DNA of 64,000 nt from Mesorhizobium zhangyense (GCF_011045115.1 NZ_JAAKZG010000004.1:372001-436000), one strand, 5' to 3'; positions 15,422-25,755 are shown, numbered from the stretch's first letter. Numbers and translations: made by a program. The notes: generated by a model from the sequence alone, not told the origin.

Positions 15422-18400
15422 GTGAATAGCATTCGCCGCAGCCGACCGGACGCCGCCCAAAACGATAGCGTCCAGAGGTATCCTGCCGCTAGGAAGGCCG
15501 AAGCCCCGGCAAGCTCACCGTATGCACGCTACCGCGCGATCCTGCTTGCCGGCACTGCCCTGGTCGCGCCCTTTGGGCTGCTGACGACGAACCAGCCGGC
15601 GCTGGCCCAGTTCATCGGAAGCAATGGCGGGAGTGGTGGCAGCGCCGGCGGCAATGGTACCACTGCTGGCGGCGGCGGAGCCGGCGGCAGCTATGGAGAT
15701 GGCAGCGCGACCGCACCTGGCGGCGGAGGCGGATCCACGGGCGGTCAAGGGTCCCGCGGCGGCGGCGGCGGCGGCTCGGATGGTGGCGGTGGTGGCGGTG
15801 GCGGCTATATAGTTGGCGCCGGCGGTGGCGGTGGTGGCGCCGGTGGCGCCGGACTGGTCCTCGGCAGCGATATGAACAACAGCAATGCCATCACCGGCGG
15901 CAATGGCGGCAACGGTGGTAGCGGAAGTTACGGTTCCGTCCCCGCCGGCTCCTATGGCGGCGGCGGCGGTGGTGGCGGTGGTGGTTCCGGCATAATCGCC
16001 ACGACCGGCGCCAACCTCACCAATTCCGGCACGATCACCGGCGGCAATGGCGGCGGCGGCGGAAGCGTGAACGGCATCTACCCATTTACCAACCTGTCGG
16101 AGAACGGTGCGGGTGGCCGCGGTGGCAATGGCATCAGCGCCACGGGTTCCGCAGGGTTGACGATAACGAACACCGGCACGATCAAGGGCGGCGGCGGCGG
16201 CACCGATTTCCAGAATTTCCAGCCCTACCGGCCACAGCCCGGCGGCTTCGGCATTATCGGCCAGAACCTGACGATCATCAACAGCGGCACGATCGCCGGC
16301 GGCGTCCAGGGAGCCGCCGGCGGGTCGAACGGCGCAACCTCCACCGCCATCATCATCACCGGCGGCGTGAACAGTATCAAGGCGCTCGCCAGCAGCAACA
16401 TCGGCGCGATCGAGCTTGGTGGCAATACGACGCTGGCGGGCGCGTTCAACAACACGATCCAGGTCAACGGCGGCGTCACGATGTCGGTGAGCGGCTCGAC
16501 CACTGCCGATGATGTGTCCGGCATCACCACGCTGACGAATTATGGCACGACCGCGATCGCTGCCGGGCGCACGCTGAGCGCCCAGACGATCAACAATGGC
16601 GCCGGCACGATCAGTGTCGGCGCCGGCGCAACGCTGCGCGGCACAGGCAACACGCTGAACAACAATGCCACCATCAATGTCGATGCCGGCGGCAACCTCA
16701 TCGATGCCGGCGCTATCAACAACCAGGGCGGCGGCACCATCAATTTCAACGGCCCTACCGGAACCGCGACGCTGTCCGCCGGTGCGAGCGGTATCTACAA
16801 CGACGGACAGATAAAAGTGCTGGGCGGCGACGTGACCGTCACCGGCAACCTGAGCAACCAGAACAACGGCACGCTCTCGCTGACCGGCGGCAACATGACC
16901 GGCATAGGCACGCTGACCAACAGCGGCACTGCGACGTTGAATGTTGCTTCCGGATACAATCTTGGCGTCGACACCCTCTCGGTGACCGGCGGCAGCGTCA
17001 CCGGCACAGGCATGATTACCGCCACGACGGCCTTCAACATCCAAGGCGGCTCGCTCGCTACAGCACTTGCCGGCAGCGGCGCCCTTAACAAAACCGGCAG
17101 CGGCACCGCAACACTGAGCGGCACCAACACCTATTCAGGCGGCACCAATATCAACGGCGGCACGCTTTCCGTCTCGGCAGGCGCCAATCTCGGCACCGGC
17201 GCGCTGAGCTTCAACGGCGGTACGCTGCGGGCAACCGCTTCCTTGACCACCAACCTCGATGCTACCCTCGACACAGGCGGCGGCACCCTGTCGGCGGCGT
17301 CAGGAATCACGCTTACCTACAACGGCCTTCTCAGCGGCGCGGGCGCGCTTTCCGTCACCGGCGGCGGCAAGGTCTCGCTCGACGGCGCAAACACCTATCT
17401 CGGCGGCACTACGCTGATCGGCGGCACGCTGTCAGTGCTCAACGATTCAAGCCTCGGCGACACGGCAGGTGCGCTGACGCTTCAGGGCGGCACGTTGGAG
17501 ACCCGCAGTTCGTCGGCGGCGATGCGCGATGTCGTGCTGAACGGGACGGGCGGCGACTTGGCTCAGGCTGCGGGAGCAACCCTTATCCACTCCGGCCAGT
17601 TCACCGGAACCGGCGCGCTTACCGTGAGCGGACCCGGTACGCTGAAACTCACCAACAGCGCCAACAGCTATTCCGGCGGGACAACGCTGGCCGGCGGCAC
17701 GCTCGAGGTCACCGGCGACGACACGCTGGGCAGTGGCGGGCTGATCTTTACGGGCGGCGCACTGGCCACCACGGACAGCTTCACCATGAACCGCGCGGTC
17801 ACGCTGTCGAGCACGGGAACGATCGCCCCAGTCGAAGGCACGACGCTTTCCTATGCCGGTGCGATCAATGGCGTTGGCAGCCTCACCGTCGCCGGCGGCG
17901 GCACGCTCGCCCTACTCGCAACCAACGGCTATCAGGACGGCACCACGATTTCCGGCGATGCCACCCTTTCGGTGCTGTCCAACGACAACATGGGCGCGTC
18001 AAACGGGACCCTCAATTTCGACGGCGGTACGCTCAGTGTGGGATCGTCCTTCGACATGAACCGCAGCGGCACCATCGGCGCCGGTGGCGGCACCGTGGCA
18101 CTCGACGGCACGACCTTGACCTCCCTGGCAGGGTTCAGCGGTTCGGGCGCCCTGACCGTGGAAGGCAGCGGCACACTGGTGCTGGCCGGCGCCAACACCT
18201 ATAGCGGCGGCACGACCATCACCGATGCCACGCTGCAGATCGGCGATGGCGGTGCCGGCGGTTCGCTGGCAGGCACAGTGACCAACAACGGCAAGCTCGT
18301 CATCGACAGAACCGGATCCGTCACGCTCGGCGGGGCGATCGACGGCAGCGGCAGCCTTGAACAGATCGGGCCGGGCACTACCGTCCTTGCTGCGGACAAC

Positions 18401-21400
18401 AGCTACAGCGGCGGCACCAAAATATCGGGCGGAACACTGCAGATCGGCAATGGCGGCACTGCCGGTTCGTTATCGGGTGATGTCGACAACAGCGGCGCAC
18501 TTGCATTCGACCGCTTCAACGACAGCGCTTTCGACGGCGTCGTCAGCGGAACGGGCACGGTTTCCAAGGCCGGCGCAGGCAAGTTGACCCTGAGCGGCGC
18601 TAACACCTATTCCGGCACCACCACCATCAGCGGCGGCACGCTCGAGGTCGGCGATGGCACCACATCCGGCACGCTCGGCTCAGGCGACGTCAACAATGGC
18701 GGCACGCTTGCCTTCAACCGTTCCGACATCGTCACCGTCGACAATGAAATCACAGGCACCGGCAAGCTCAACCAGACAGGCACCGGCACGACCGTCCTGA
18801 CCGGCGACAGCACCTATACCGGCGCGACGACCGTTTCCGCCGGCACCCTCCTCGTCAACGGTTCGATCGCCTCGTCTTCCGGCATCACCGTCGACGCCGG
18901 TGCCACCATCGGCGGCAGCGGCACACTTGCCTCCACCATCGTCAACGGCACGCTTGCCGCCGGCAACAGCCCCGGCACCCTCACCGTCGATGGCGACCTC
19001 GTGCTCAATTCCGGTTCGACCAGCGTCTTCGAGCTCGGCACGCAGGGTGTGGCCGGCGGCCCTACCAACGATCTTGTCGTCGTCGAGGGCGACCTGACAC
19101 TGGGCGGCACACTGGAAACACCCAACGCGGTGACCGGCTACTACCGGCTGTTCAATGTTTCCGGAACGACCACCGGCTCATTCGACACGCTGCCCACCGA
19201 CGCCATCATCAGCACCGCCGTCAACAACCAGGTCAACCTGCTGCTGCGCAATAACGGCCAGCTCTTGCAGTTCTGGGACGGCTCAGACATGACCGGCAAC
19301 GGCACAGTAGACGGCGGCGTGGGTACATGGGACGCAGCCAACAGCAACTGGACCGGCGCGCCCGGCGAAGCCGGCATCAATGACAGCTGGCGCGGCGAGG
19401 TCGGCGTTTTTGCCGGCACCGCCGCCACGGTCAAGGTCGAAGGGACCCTGGCCTTCCAAGGCCTCCAGTTCTCAACGGACGGTTATGAGCTGGCCGGCGG
19501 AACTTTGGACCTGTCCGGTGACGCCTACGGCAATACGGACGCGAGCTTCGTCAACACCGACGCCGGCGTGACGGCCATCATCTCGTCGGTTCTGACCAGC
19601 ACCGGCCATGGTCTTGACAAGCTAGGCCTTGGCACGCTGGTGCTGGCCGGCGACAACACCTATTCCGGCCTGACCACGATCAAGGCGGGCACGCTGCAAC
19701 TCGGCAACGCCGGCACTGCCGGCTCGGTTGCCGGAGACATCGCCAACGAAGGCGTGCTGGCTTTCAACCGCACGGACGACGGCTTGACGTTGGGCGGCGA
19801 GATTTCGGGCACTGGGCGGGTAGAGCAGAACGGCACCGGCACGACCACACTGACTGGCGCCAACACCTATACCGGCGGCACCGAGATAAATGTCGGCACC
19901 TTGCAGATTGGCGATGGCGGAAGCTCCGGCTCGATCGTTGGCGACGTCGTCAACGACGGTGCGCTGGTCTTCAACCGGTCGGATTTTTACGGTTCTTTCG
20001 CCGGCGATGTTTCCGGCTCCGGAACTGTTACCGTCACCGGTGGCGGCATGCTGGTGGCGAGTGGCGACCTCAGCCATACGGGCGGAACGACGATCGACAG
20101 CGACAGTGTGCTGCTGGTCGGCGACGGAGCGACGAATGGCTCGCTGGCCGGCAATGTGGCGAATTCCGGCACCCTGGCGTTCGACCGATCGGACGACATC
20201 GCGTTTGACGGCGACATCAGCGGCTCGGGGATTTTGAACAAATATGGCGCCGGCGTGCTGGCAATGACGGGTGACAACAGCGGCTATGACGGCATAGTCA
20301 ATGTGCAGGCCGGCACATTGCGGGTCGAGAACAGCTCGGCGATCGGCACCGGCTATCTCATGATGTACGATGGCGCGCTCGACTATGCGGCCGGTGTCGA
20401 GCTTACCAACATCCTGACCGTCCAGCAGGACAATACCGAACTCTGGGTCAAGCAGGGCACTGCCACGCAGACCGGGATCATCCTGACCGGCGGCGGGGTG
20501 CCGCGCGCCATCGAAAAGAAGGGTGCCGGTACGCTGGTCATCTACGGGATGGATCACGGCGGCGCGACGACCGTAAGCGAAGGCACGTTGAAAGCCGGCG
20601 CTTCGAGCGCATTCGATTCGCGAAGCGACGTGGCGGTGGCTTCGGGCGCCAAGCTCGATCTCGACGGCTTCGACCAGATCATCGGATCGCTGGCGGGAGC
20701 CGGCGATGTCACTCTCGGCGCAGGAACTCTGACCTCTGGCGGCAATGACGGTTCGACAACATTCTCCGGCAGGATTTCCGGCACCGGCGGTCTGACGAAG
20801 GATGGAACGGGCATCTTCACGCTCAGCGGCGCCAACAGCTATACCGGGGACACGTTCGTCGACGCCGGCACCCTCAAGGCGGGCGCGGCCAACAGTTTTG
20901 CGGCCGGCAGCGCCTTCAGCATCGAGTCGGGCGCAAAGCTCGACCTCGGCGGCTACAACCAGACCATCGGATCGCTCGCAGGTACGGGCGAAGTCGCCCT
21001 GGGCGCCGGCACGCTCACCACCGGCGGCAACAACACCTCAACTGCATATGCCGGCGACATCGGCGGCAGTGGCGGCCTGACCAAGTCCGGATCGGGCACG
21101 CTCACCCTGTCAGGCTCCAGCACCTATGCCGGCGCTACCAAAGTGGAAGCCGGGAAGCTGAAGGCAGGGGCGGAAGACACCTTTGCGGCAGGCAGTGCCT
21201 TCAGCGTCGCTTCGGGCGCGACCCTTGACCTCGACGGCTACGACCAGATCATCGGATCGCTTGCGGGCGCCGGCGGAGTGACGCTCGGTGCCGGCACGCT
21301 GACCGCCGGCAATGCCAGCGACACCAGCTTCTCCGGTGTCATCTCGGGCAATGGCGGACTGGTCAAGCAAGGCGTTGGCACGCTGACCGTATCGGGCAAC

Positions 21401-24400
21401 AACACCTACAACGGCACGACCTCGGTCCAGGCCGGCCGGCTGCAGGTCAACGGCAAGCTGGGCAACACCGCCGTCACGGTCGAAAGCAGCGCGACGCTCA
21501 GCGGCTCAGGTTCCATCGACGGGGCCGTCACGATTTCCGATGGCGGCCATCTCGCGTCCGGATCGGGCCTCGGCCCGTTGACCCTGGGCTCGCTGTCTCT
21601 GGCGAGCGGTGCCTATCTCGACTACGAGCTTGGCCTGACTGGCGATCGCATCGATGTCGTCGGCGACCTTACACTCGACGGCACCATCAATGTCAGCGGC
21701 GGCAACGACTTTGGCGCAGGCATCTATCGCCTATTCAACTATGGCGGCGCGCTGACCGACAACGGGCTGGCCATCGGCACCGTTCCTGCCGCCTTCCTTG
21801 CCAGCGACTTGACCGTACAGACCGCAATCGCTTCGCAAATCAACATGGTCAACGCGGGCGGCACCACACTGTCGTTCTGGGACGGCGGCTCAGCCGCGAA
21901 TTTCAACAACGGCACGGTTGATGGCGGCGACGGAGTGTGGAGCGCTACCGGTGGAAATTGGACCAAGCAGGACGGCGCTTTCAATGCACCGATGAAGCCG
22001 CAACCCGGCTACGCCATATTCCAGGGCCAGGCCGGCACCGTGACGGTCGACGGCAGCCTCGGCGGAATTGCCGTCACCGGCATGCAGTTTGCAAGCGACG
22101 GCTACAAGGTCGAGGGCGATGCCATCACGCTCGCGGATGCGGCAACAACCATTCGCGTCGGAGACGGGACGACCTCCAGCGCCGGGACCGAGGCCACGAT
22201 CGCATCGGAACTCACCGGCGGCGGTACGCTCGTCAAGGATGATCACGGCACCCTCATACTGACCGGCAACAACAGCTACACCGGTGGCACGGTCATCAAG
22301 AGTGGCAAGCTCTCGGTTTCTTCCGACGCCAATCTCGGCGCGACCTCCGGCGGCCTTGCCTTTGCCGGCGGTACTCTTGGCAACACGGCTGCGATGACGA
22401 CTGCGCGCGACATCGACCTACGCGCCGCGGGCGGCATGCTCGATACGCAGGCAGACCTCACGGCATCCGGCACCATTTCCGGCCAGGGCAAACTGACGAA
22501 GTCCGGCACCGCGACGCTGACGCTGACCGGCGTAAACACCTACACGGGCGGCACGACGGTAGCGTCGGGAACGCTTACCGGCACGGCATCGAGCTTCGGA
22601 ACCGGAGCCATCCTCAACGAGGCTGAACTCGTCATCGACCAGAACGTCGACGCCAGCTTCGCCAACGCCATCGACGGCACCGGCGTCTTCACCAAGACGG
22701 GCAGCGCGACGCTGATGCTGACCGGCGCCAGCACCCACTCGGGTGGCACCAGGATCAAGGCAGGCACGCTTCAGCTCGGCAATGGCGGCACGACCGGCTC
22801 CATGGCCGGCAACGTCGACAATAGCGGCGTACTCGCCTTCAACCGATCCAACCTCATGACCTTTGCCGGTTCGATCTCGGGCAGCGGCGCGGTTCAGCAG
22901 GCCGGCTCGGGCAAGACCGTGCTCACCGGCACCAACACCTATACTGGCGGCACGACGATAGCGTCCGGAACGCTTGCCGGCACGGCATCGAGCTTCGGAA
23001 CGGGAGCCGTCCTCAACAATGCAGCATTCGTCATCGACCACAACGTCGACGCCAGCTTCGCCAATGCCATCAACGGTACCGGCACCTTCGCCAAGACGGG
23101 CAGCGGCGCGCTGACATTGACGGGCACCAGCCTGCTCAGCGGGGAAACCACGATCAGTGCCGGTCGGCTTGCCGTCAACGGCTCGCTCGCGAACTCAAGC
23201 GTCACCGTGGAATCGGGTGCGATCCTCAGCGGTACGGGCACCGTCGGCAAGGTTACGGCGCTGTCCGGCTCGACGGTCGCGGCCGGCAATTCCATCGGCA
23301 CGCTCGATGTCGCCGGCGACGCACGCTTCGCCGCCGGCTCCACCTTCCAGGTCGACGTCGATGCCACCGGCAAATCAGACCGGCTCGCCGTCTCGGGTAA
23401 GACGACGCTTTCAGGCGGTACCGTGCAGGTTCTTGCGGGGAGCGGTAACTATGGACAGTCGACGCAATACACCATCCTGACGGCCGCCTCAGGAATCTTC
23501 GGCCAGTTCGCCTCGGTCACCACCAACCTTGCGTTTCTGACGCCGACACTGTCCTACACAACCAACGCGATCGGACTGAAGCTCGATCGCAACGCCGTCT
23601 CATTCACCGACATCGCGCTTACCCGCAACCAGATCGCTACCGGTGGTGCGGCCGAAAAGCTGGGCAACCAGCATGCGCTCTACAAGGCCATCGTCAATCT
23701 CGATGAGGAAGCAGCCCGCAAGGCCTTCGACGCACTGTCTGGCGAGGTCCATGCCTCGGTCCAGGGCATGCTCGCCGAAGACAGCAATCTCCTCGCCAAC
23801 GCCGCGAATGATCGGATAAGGGCTGCGTTCGGCGATGCCGCAAGCTCCCTGCCGGTGATGGCATACGGTCCGGACGGCCCCTTGCTCGCGGAAGCGACGA
23901 CCGACCGCTTCGCCGTCTGGGGCCAGGCCTACGGTTCGTGGGACAAGACCCGCAGTGACGGCAACGCAGCGGCTTTCGACAGCAGCACCGGAGGATTCGT
24001 TGGCGGTGCCGACGCGAGCATTAGCGACAATTTCCGCCTCGGCATATTCGGCGGTTACAGCCACAGCTCCTTCGATGCGGACGGCCGGGCTTCATCGGGC
24101 AGCGCCAGCGCCTACAATTTCGGCGTGTTCGGCGGCGGCCAGTGGGGCAACCTCGGCCTGCGCGGCGGCGCCGCATACAGCTGGAACAACATCGAGATCA
24201 GCCGCGAGGTCGCCTTCCCCGGCTTTTCGGACAGTCTCAAGGCGCAGTACGATGCCGGCACGACACAGGTCTTCGGTGAAGTCGGCTACCGCCTGCATGC
24301 CGGCGGCTCGACATTCGAACCGTTCGCCGGTCTCAACTACGTTGCCGTCAGGACCGACGGCTTCGGCGAAAAGGGTGGCAAGGCAGCTTTGACGGGCTCC

Positions 24401-24727
24401 GGCTCGACCACCGAGACGACTTTCGCAACGCTCGGCGTGCGTGGCAGCACCGACATCATGATACAAGACTTCAACGCCACCCTGCACGGCACGGTCGGCT
24501 GGCGGCACGCCTTCGGCGATGTCACACCGCTGAGTTCGCTCGCCTTCACCGGCGGCAGTACCTTCACAGTCGCCGGCGTGCCGATCGCACGAAACAGCGC
24601 GATCGTCGAAGCCGGGCTCGATTTCACCCTGTCGCCTGCCGCCAAATTCGGTCTTTCCTATGCCGGCCAATTCGGCAGCGGGGCCATCGACCAAAGCTTC
24701 AAAGCCAATCTTGCAGTAAGCTTCTGA
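15422..24727 (+). CDS. Giant autotransporter (type Va) with passenger-associated repeats
   Basis: A 3,101-residue outer-membrane/surface protein. The GTG start follows AGGGA. A basic 37-residue extension precedes the hydrophobic signal core (38-58) and a predicted cleavage after ALA at residue 62. Residues 65 to about 220 are extremely Gly-rich. Next come about 21 passenger-associated transport repeats of the form 'SGANTYSGGTTISGGTLxxG', interrupted twice by FWDG...GTVDGG...W units (about residues 1281 and 2149). The C-terminal beta-barrel begins near 2830 (VWGQAYGSWDKTRSDG) and ends ANLAVSF with the terminal Phe needed for BAM recognition. The passenger is presumably a long beta-helix in adhesion or aggregation. 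No protease triad is recognisable. Confidence 0.93.
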   Translation: MNSIRRSRPDAAQNDSVQRYPAARKAEAPASSPYARYRAILLAGTALVAPFGLLTTNQPALAQFIGSNGGSGGSAGGNGTTAGGGGAGGSYGDGSATAPGGGGGSTGGQGSRGGGGGGSDGGGGGGGGYIVGAGGGGGGAGGAGLVLGSDMNNSNAITGGNGGNGGSGSYGSVPAGSYGGGGGGGGGGSGIIATTGANLTNSGTITGGNGGGGGSVNGIYPFTNLSENGAGGRGGNGISATGSAGLTITNTGTIKGGGGGTDFQNFQPYRPQPGGFGIIGQNLTIINSGTIAGGVQGAAGGSNGATSTAIIITGGVNSIKALASSNIGAIELGGNTTLAGAFNNTIQVNGGVTMSVSGSTTADDVSGITTLTNYGTTAIAAGRTLSAQTINNGAGTISVGAGATLRGTGNTLNNNATINVDAGGNLIDAGAINNQGGGTINFNGPTGTATLSAGASGIYNDGQIKVLGGDVTVTGNLSNQNNGTLSLTGGNMTGIGTLTNSGTATLNVASGYNLGVDTLSVTGGSVTGTGMITATTAFNIQGGSLATALAGSGALNKTGSGTATLSGTNTYSGGTNINGGTLSVSAGANLGTGALSFNGGTLRATASLTTNLDATLDTGGGTLSAASGITLTYNGLLSGAGALSVTGGGKVSLDGANTYLGGTTLIGGTLSVLNDSSLGDTAGALTLQGGTLETRSSSAAMRDVVLNGTGGDLAQAAGATLIHSGQFTGTGALTVSGPGTLKLTNSANSYSGGTTLAGGTLEVTGDDTLGSGGLIFTGGALATTDSFTMNRAVTLSSTGTIAPVEGTTLSYAGAINGVGSLTVAGGGTLALLATNGYQDGTTISGDATLSVLSNDNMGASNGTLNFDGGTLSVGSSFDMNRSGTIGAGGGTVALDGTTLTSLAGFSGSGALTVEGSGTLVLAGANTYSGGTTITDATLQIGDGGAGGSLAGTVTNNGKLVIDRTGSVTLGGAIDGSGSLEQIGPGTTVLAADNSYSGGTKISGGTLQIGNGGTAGSLSGDVDNSGALAFDRFNDSAFDGVVSGTGTVSKAGAGKLTLSGANTYSGTTTISGGTLEVGDGTTSGTLGSGDVNNGGTLAFNRSDIVTVDNEITGTGKLNQTGTGTTVLTGDSTYTGATTVSAGTLLVNGSIASSSGITVDAGATIGGSGTLASTIVNGTLAAGNSPGTLTVDGDLVLNSGSTSVFELGTQGVAGGPTNDLVVVEGDLTLGGTLETPNAVTGYYRLFNVSGTTTGSFDTLPTDAIISTAVNNQVNLLLRNNGQLLQFWDGSDMTGNGTVDGGVGTWDAANSNWTGAPGEAGINDSWRGEVGVFAGTAATVKVEGTLAFQGLQFSTDGYELAGGTLDLSGDAYGNTDASFVNTDAGVTAIISSVLTSTGHGLDKLGLGTLVLAGDNTYSGLTTIKAGTLQLGNAGTAGSVAGDIANEGVLAFNRTDDGLTLGGEISGTGRVEQNGTGTTTLTGANTYTGGTEINVGTLQIGDGGSSGSIVGDVVNDGALVFNRSDFYGSFAGDVSGSGTVTVTGGGMLVASGDLSHTGGTTIDSDSVLLVGDGATNGSLAGNVANSGTLAFDRSDDIAFDGDISGSGILNKYGAGVLAMTGDNSGYDGIVNVQAGTLRVENSSAIGTGYLMMYDGALDYAAGVELTNILTVQQDNTELWVKQGTATQTGIILTGGGVPRAIEKKGAGTLVIYGMDHGGATTVSEGTLKAGASSAFDSRSDVAVASGAKLDLDGFDQIIGSLAGAGDVTLGAGTLTSGGNDGSTTFSGRISGTGGLTKDGTGIFTLSGANSYTGDTFVDAGTLKAGAANSFAAGSAFSIESGAKLDLGGYNQTIGSLAGTGEVALGAGTLTTGGNNTSTAYAGDIGGSGGLTKSGSGTLTLSGSSTYAGATKVEAGKLKAGAEDTFAAGSAFSVASGATLDLDGYDQIIGSLAGAGGVTLGAGTLTAGNASDTSFSGVISGNGGLVKQGVGTLTVSGNNTYNGTTSVQAGRLQVNGKLGNTAVTVESSATLSGSGSIDGAVTISDGGHLASGSGLGPLTLGSLSLASGAYLDYELGLTGDRIDVVGDLTLDGTINVSGGNDFGAGIYRLFNYGGALTDNGLAIGTVPAAFLASDLTVQTAIASQINMVNAGGTTLSFWDGGSAANFNNGTVDGGDGVWSATGGNWTKQDGAFNAPMKPQPGYAIFQGQAGTVTVDGSLGGIAVTGMQFASDGYKVEGDAITLADAATTIRVGDGTTSSAGTEATIASELTGGGTLVKDDHGTLILTGNNSYTGGTVIKSGKLSVSSDANLGATSGGLAFAGGTLGNTAAMTTARDIDLRAAGGMLDTQADLTASGTISGQGKLTKSGTATLTLTGVNTYTGGTTVASGTLTGTASSFGTGAILNEAELVIDQNVDASFANAIDGTGVFTKTGSATLMLTGASTHSGGTRIKAGTLQLGNGGTTGSMAGNVDNSGVLAFNRSNLMTFAGSISGSGAVQQAGSGKTVLTGTNTYTGGTTIASGTLAGTASSFGTGAVLNNAAFVIDHNVDASFANAINGTGTFAKTGSGALTLTGTSLLSGETTISAGRLAVNGSLANSSVTVESGAILSGTGTVGKVTALSGSTVAAGNSIGTLDVAGDARFAAGSTFQVDVDATGKSDRLAVSGKTTLSGGTVQVLAGSGNYGQSTQYTILTAASGIFGQFASVTTNLAFLTPTLSYTTNAIGLKLDRNAVSFTDIALTRNQIATGGAAEKLGNQHALYKAIVNLDEEAARKAFDALSGEVHASVQGMLAEDSNLLANAANDRIRAAFGDAASSLPVMAYGPDGPLLAEATTDRFAVWGQAYGSWDKTRSDGNAAAFDSSTGGFVGGADASISDNFRLGIFGGYSHSSFDADGRASSGSASAYNFGVFGGGQWGNLGLRGGAAYSWNNIEISREVAFPGFSDSLKAQYDAGTTQVFGEVGYRLHAGGSTFEPFAGLNYVAVRTDGFGEKGGKAALTGSGSTTETTFATLGVRGSTDIMIQDFNATLHGTVGWRHAFGDVTPLSSLAFTGGSTFTVAGVPIARNSAIVEAGLDFTLSPAAKFGLSYAGQFGSGAIDQSFKANLAVSF
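20582..21410 (+). repeat. Three tandem repeat modules of about 285 bp inside the autotransporter
   Basis: Modules starting near 20582, 20867 and 21152 each encode GTLKAGA or GKLKAGA, a Ser/Ala-rich linker, then ASGAKLDLDGFDQIIGSLAGAG or a close variant, TLGAGTLT and a passenger repeat. The protein similarity is strong and the spacing constant, so these arose by duplication. Confidence 0.7.
22535..23123 (+). repeat. Duplicated block of about 190 bp, two copies 399 bp apart, inside the autotransporter
   Basis: Copies near 22535-22725 and 22933-23123 encode NTYTGGTTVASGTLTGTASSFGTGA and NTYTGGTTIASGTLAGTASSFGTGA, then VIDxNVDASFANAI. Nucleotide identity is visibly high over long stretches such as GGCACGGCATCGAGCTTCGG, suggesting recent duplication or gene conversion. 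Confidence 0.75.
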
Positions 24728-24751
24728 AGCACGCACGAACCAACAAGGACG

Positions 24752-24769
24752 TTACCGGTCTCCCGGTAA
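24752..24769. terminator. Inverted repeat between convergent genes
   Basis: TTACCGG-TCTC-CCGGTAA forms a 7-bp stem with a 4-base loop at the end of the GntR gene (it includes its TAA stop), 24 bp after the autotransporter stop. There is no following T run, so its role as a terminator is uncertain. Confidence 0.35.
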
Positions 24770-25483
24770 TGTCTGGTTCTCCGCTTTCGACAACTCACCT
24801 TCCAGCACGTTCCGCGTCACGCCCCATCCGCTCAGATGATGCGCGCGCAGCACCTCGCGCAGGAGCGCCCCCTCGCGCTGCCTGAGCGCGTCGAGAATCT
24901 GCTCGTGCTCGAACACCGCCCGCGCCCAGCGTTCGGATCGGCGATTGCCGGCGTAGCGATATCTGCGGATGCGCGCGCTTTCTGCGGCATAGATGCGTGA
25001 CAGCGTGGCATTGTGTGCGCAATCGACGATTCGCTGGTGAATTGTCTGGTTGATATGGAAATATTCCATGAGCTCACCGCGCTGATAGGCATCGACCATC
25101 TCAGCGTGCAACCGCTCGATCTCTGCGATCATCTGCGGTGTTGCCCGTTCGCAGGCGCGCGCCGCTGCCACGCTCTCCAGCCCGATCAGCACTTCGATGG
25201 CAGCCTCCACCTCTTCGGGGGAGATGCCGACCACCGTTGCTCCGCGGTTGGGATCGATGCGGACAAGGCCCTCCCCCTCGAGGATCTTGAAGGCTTCGCG
25301 CAGCGGAGTTCGTGAAACGCCCAGCTGCTCCGTCAGCACGCGCTCGTTGATCCTCGTTCCCGCTTCTATATCTCCCGCGACAATCATGTCGCGAACGCGC
25401 TGGGCCACGAAGGTAGAGCGCCGACCCCGCGGCCAAGTCGCTTCAAGTCCGGATTGGTCTGTCGTTTTTGAGGCATATTGCAT
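24752..25483 (-). CDS. GntR-family regulator (FCD/FadR subfamily)
   Basis: A 243-residue protein with the winged HTH VAQRVRDMIVAGDIEAGTRINERVLTEQLGVSRTPLREAFKILEGEGLV (26-74). An all-helical FCD effector domain follows, with the metal/ligand His residues in FHINQTIHQRIVDCAHN and FEHEQILDALRQRE. AGGA lies upstream of the ATG. An operator palindrome covers its own start codon and two more lie between it and the divergent oxidoreductase/TRAP operon, so it very probably represses both. Confidence 0.93.
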   Translation of the reverse strand: MQYASKTTDQSGLEATWPRGRRSTFVAQRVRDMIVAGDIEAGTRINERVLTEQLGVSRTPLREAFKILEGEGLVRIDPNRGATVVGISPEEVEAAIEVLIGLESVAAARACERATPQMIAEIERLHAEMVDAYQRGELMEYFHINQTIHQRIVDCAHNATLSRIYAAESARIRRYRYAGNRRSERWARAVFEHEQILDALRQREGALLREVLRAHHLSGWGVTRNVLEGELSKAENQTLPGDR

Positions 25484-25488
25484 GCAAA
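25477..25488. promoter_or_regulatory. GntR operator, site 1 (over the gntR start codon)
   Basis: ATTGCATGCAAA, one base from the perfect palindrome, overlaps the ATG of the GntR gene, consistent with autorepression. Confidence 0.6.
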
Positions 25489-25539
25489 CATCCTAGACAC
25501 ACCGCAAAAAAGGCACAAGCCCATTGACAGCTTGCCTAT

Positions 25540-25551
25540 ATTGCATGCAAT
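25540..25551. promoter_or_regulatory. GntR operator, site 2 (perfect palindrome)
   Basis: ATTGCATGCAAT is a perfect 12-bp dyad, centred 63 bp (six helical turns) from site 1. Confidence 0.65.
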
Positions 25552-25623
25552 GAGCTTTTAAAGCGGCCCTGATGCGCGACAACTGCGGTCCAAACAGGCC
25601 GCCTGAGTTTCGGCTGAGGCGTG

Positions 25624-25635
25624 ATTGCATGCAGT
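25624..25635. promoter_or_regulatory. GntR operator, site 3
   Basis: ATTGCATGCAGT, one base from perfect, centred 84 bp (eight helical turns) from site 2 and about 125 bp before the oxidoreductase start. Confidence 0.6.
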
Positions 25636-25755
25636 GAGGTTGCGCGCGCGGGAAGGAGACGCGCGGGACGGGAACCACCGCCCGCTGGATACGAGTTCAA
25701 TTCGAGGCCGTTCTGCGGCCCAGGACTATTTTCAGAAAGACAAAGAAATTTCTCG

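Noticed and set aside
15515-17044. 509-residue frame antisense to the autotransporter
   Set aside because: Composition mirrors the Gly/Ala-rich repeats on the other strand; no start signal or domain.
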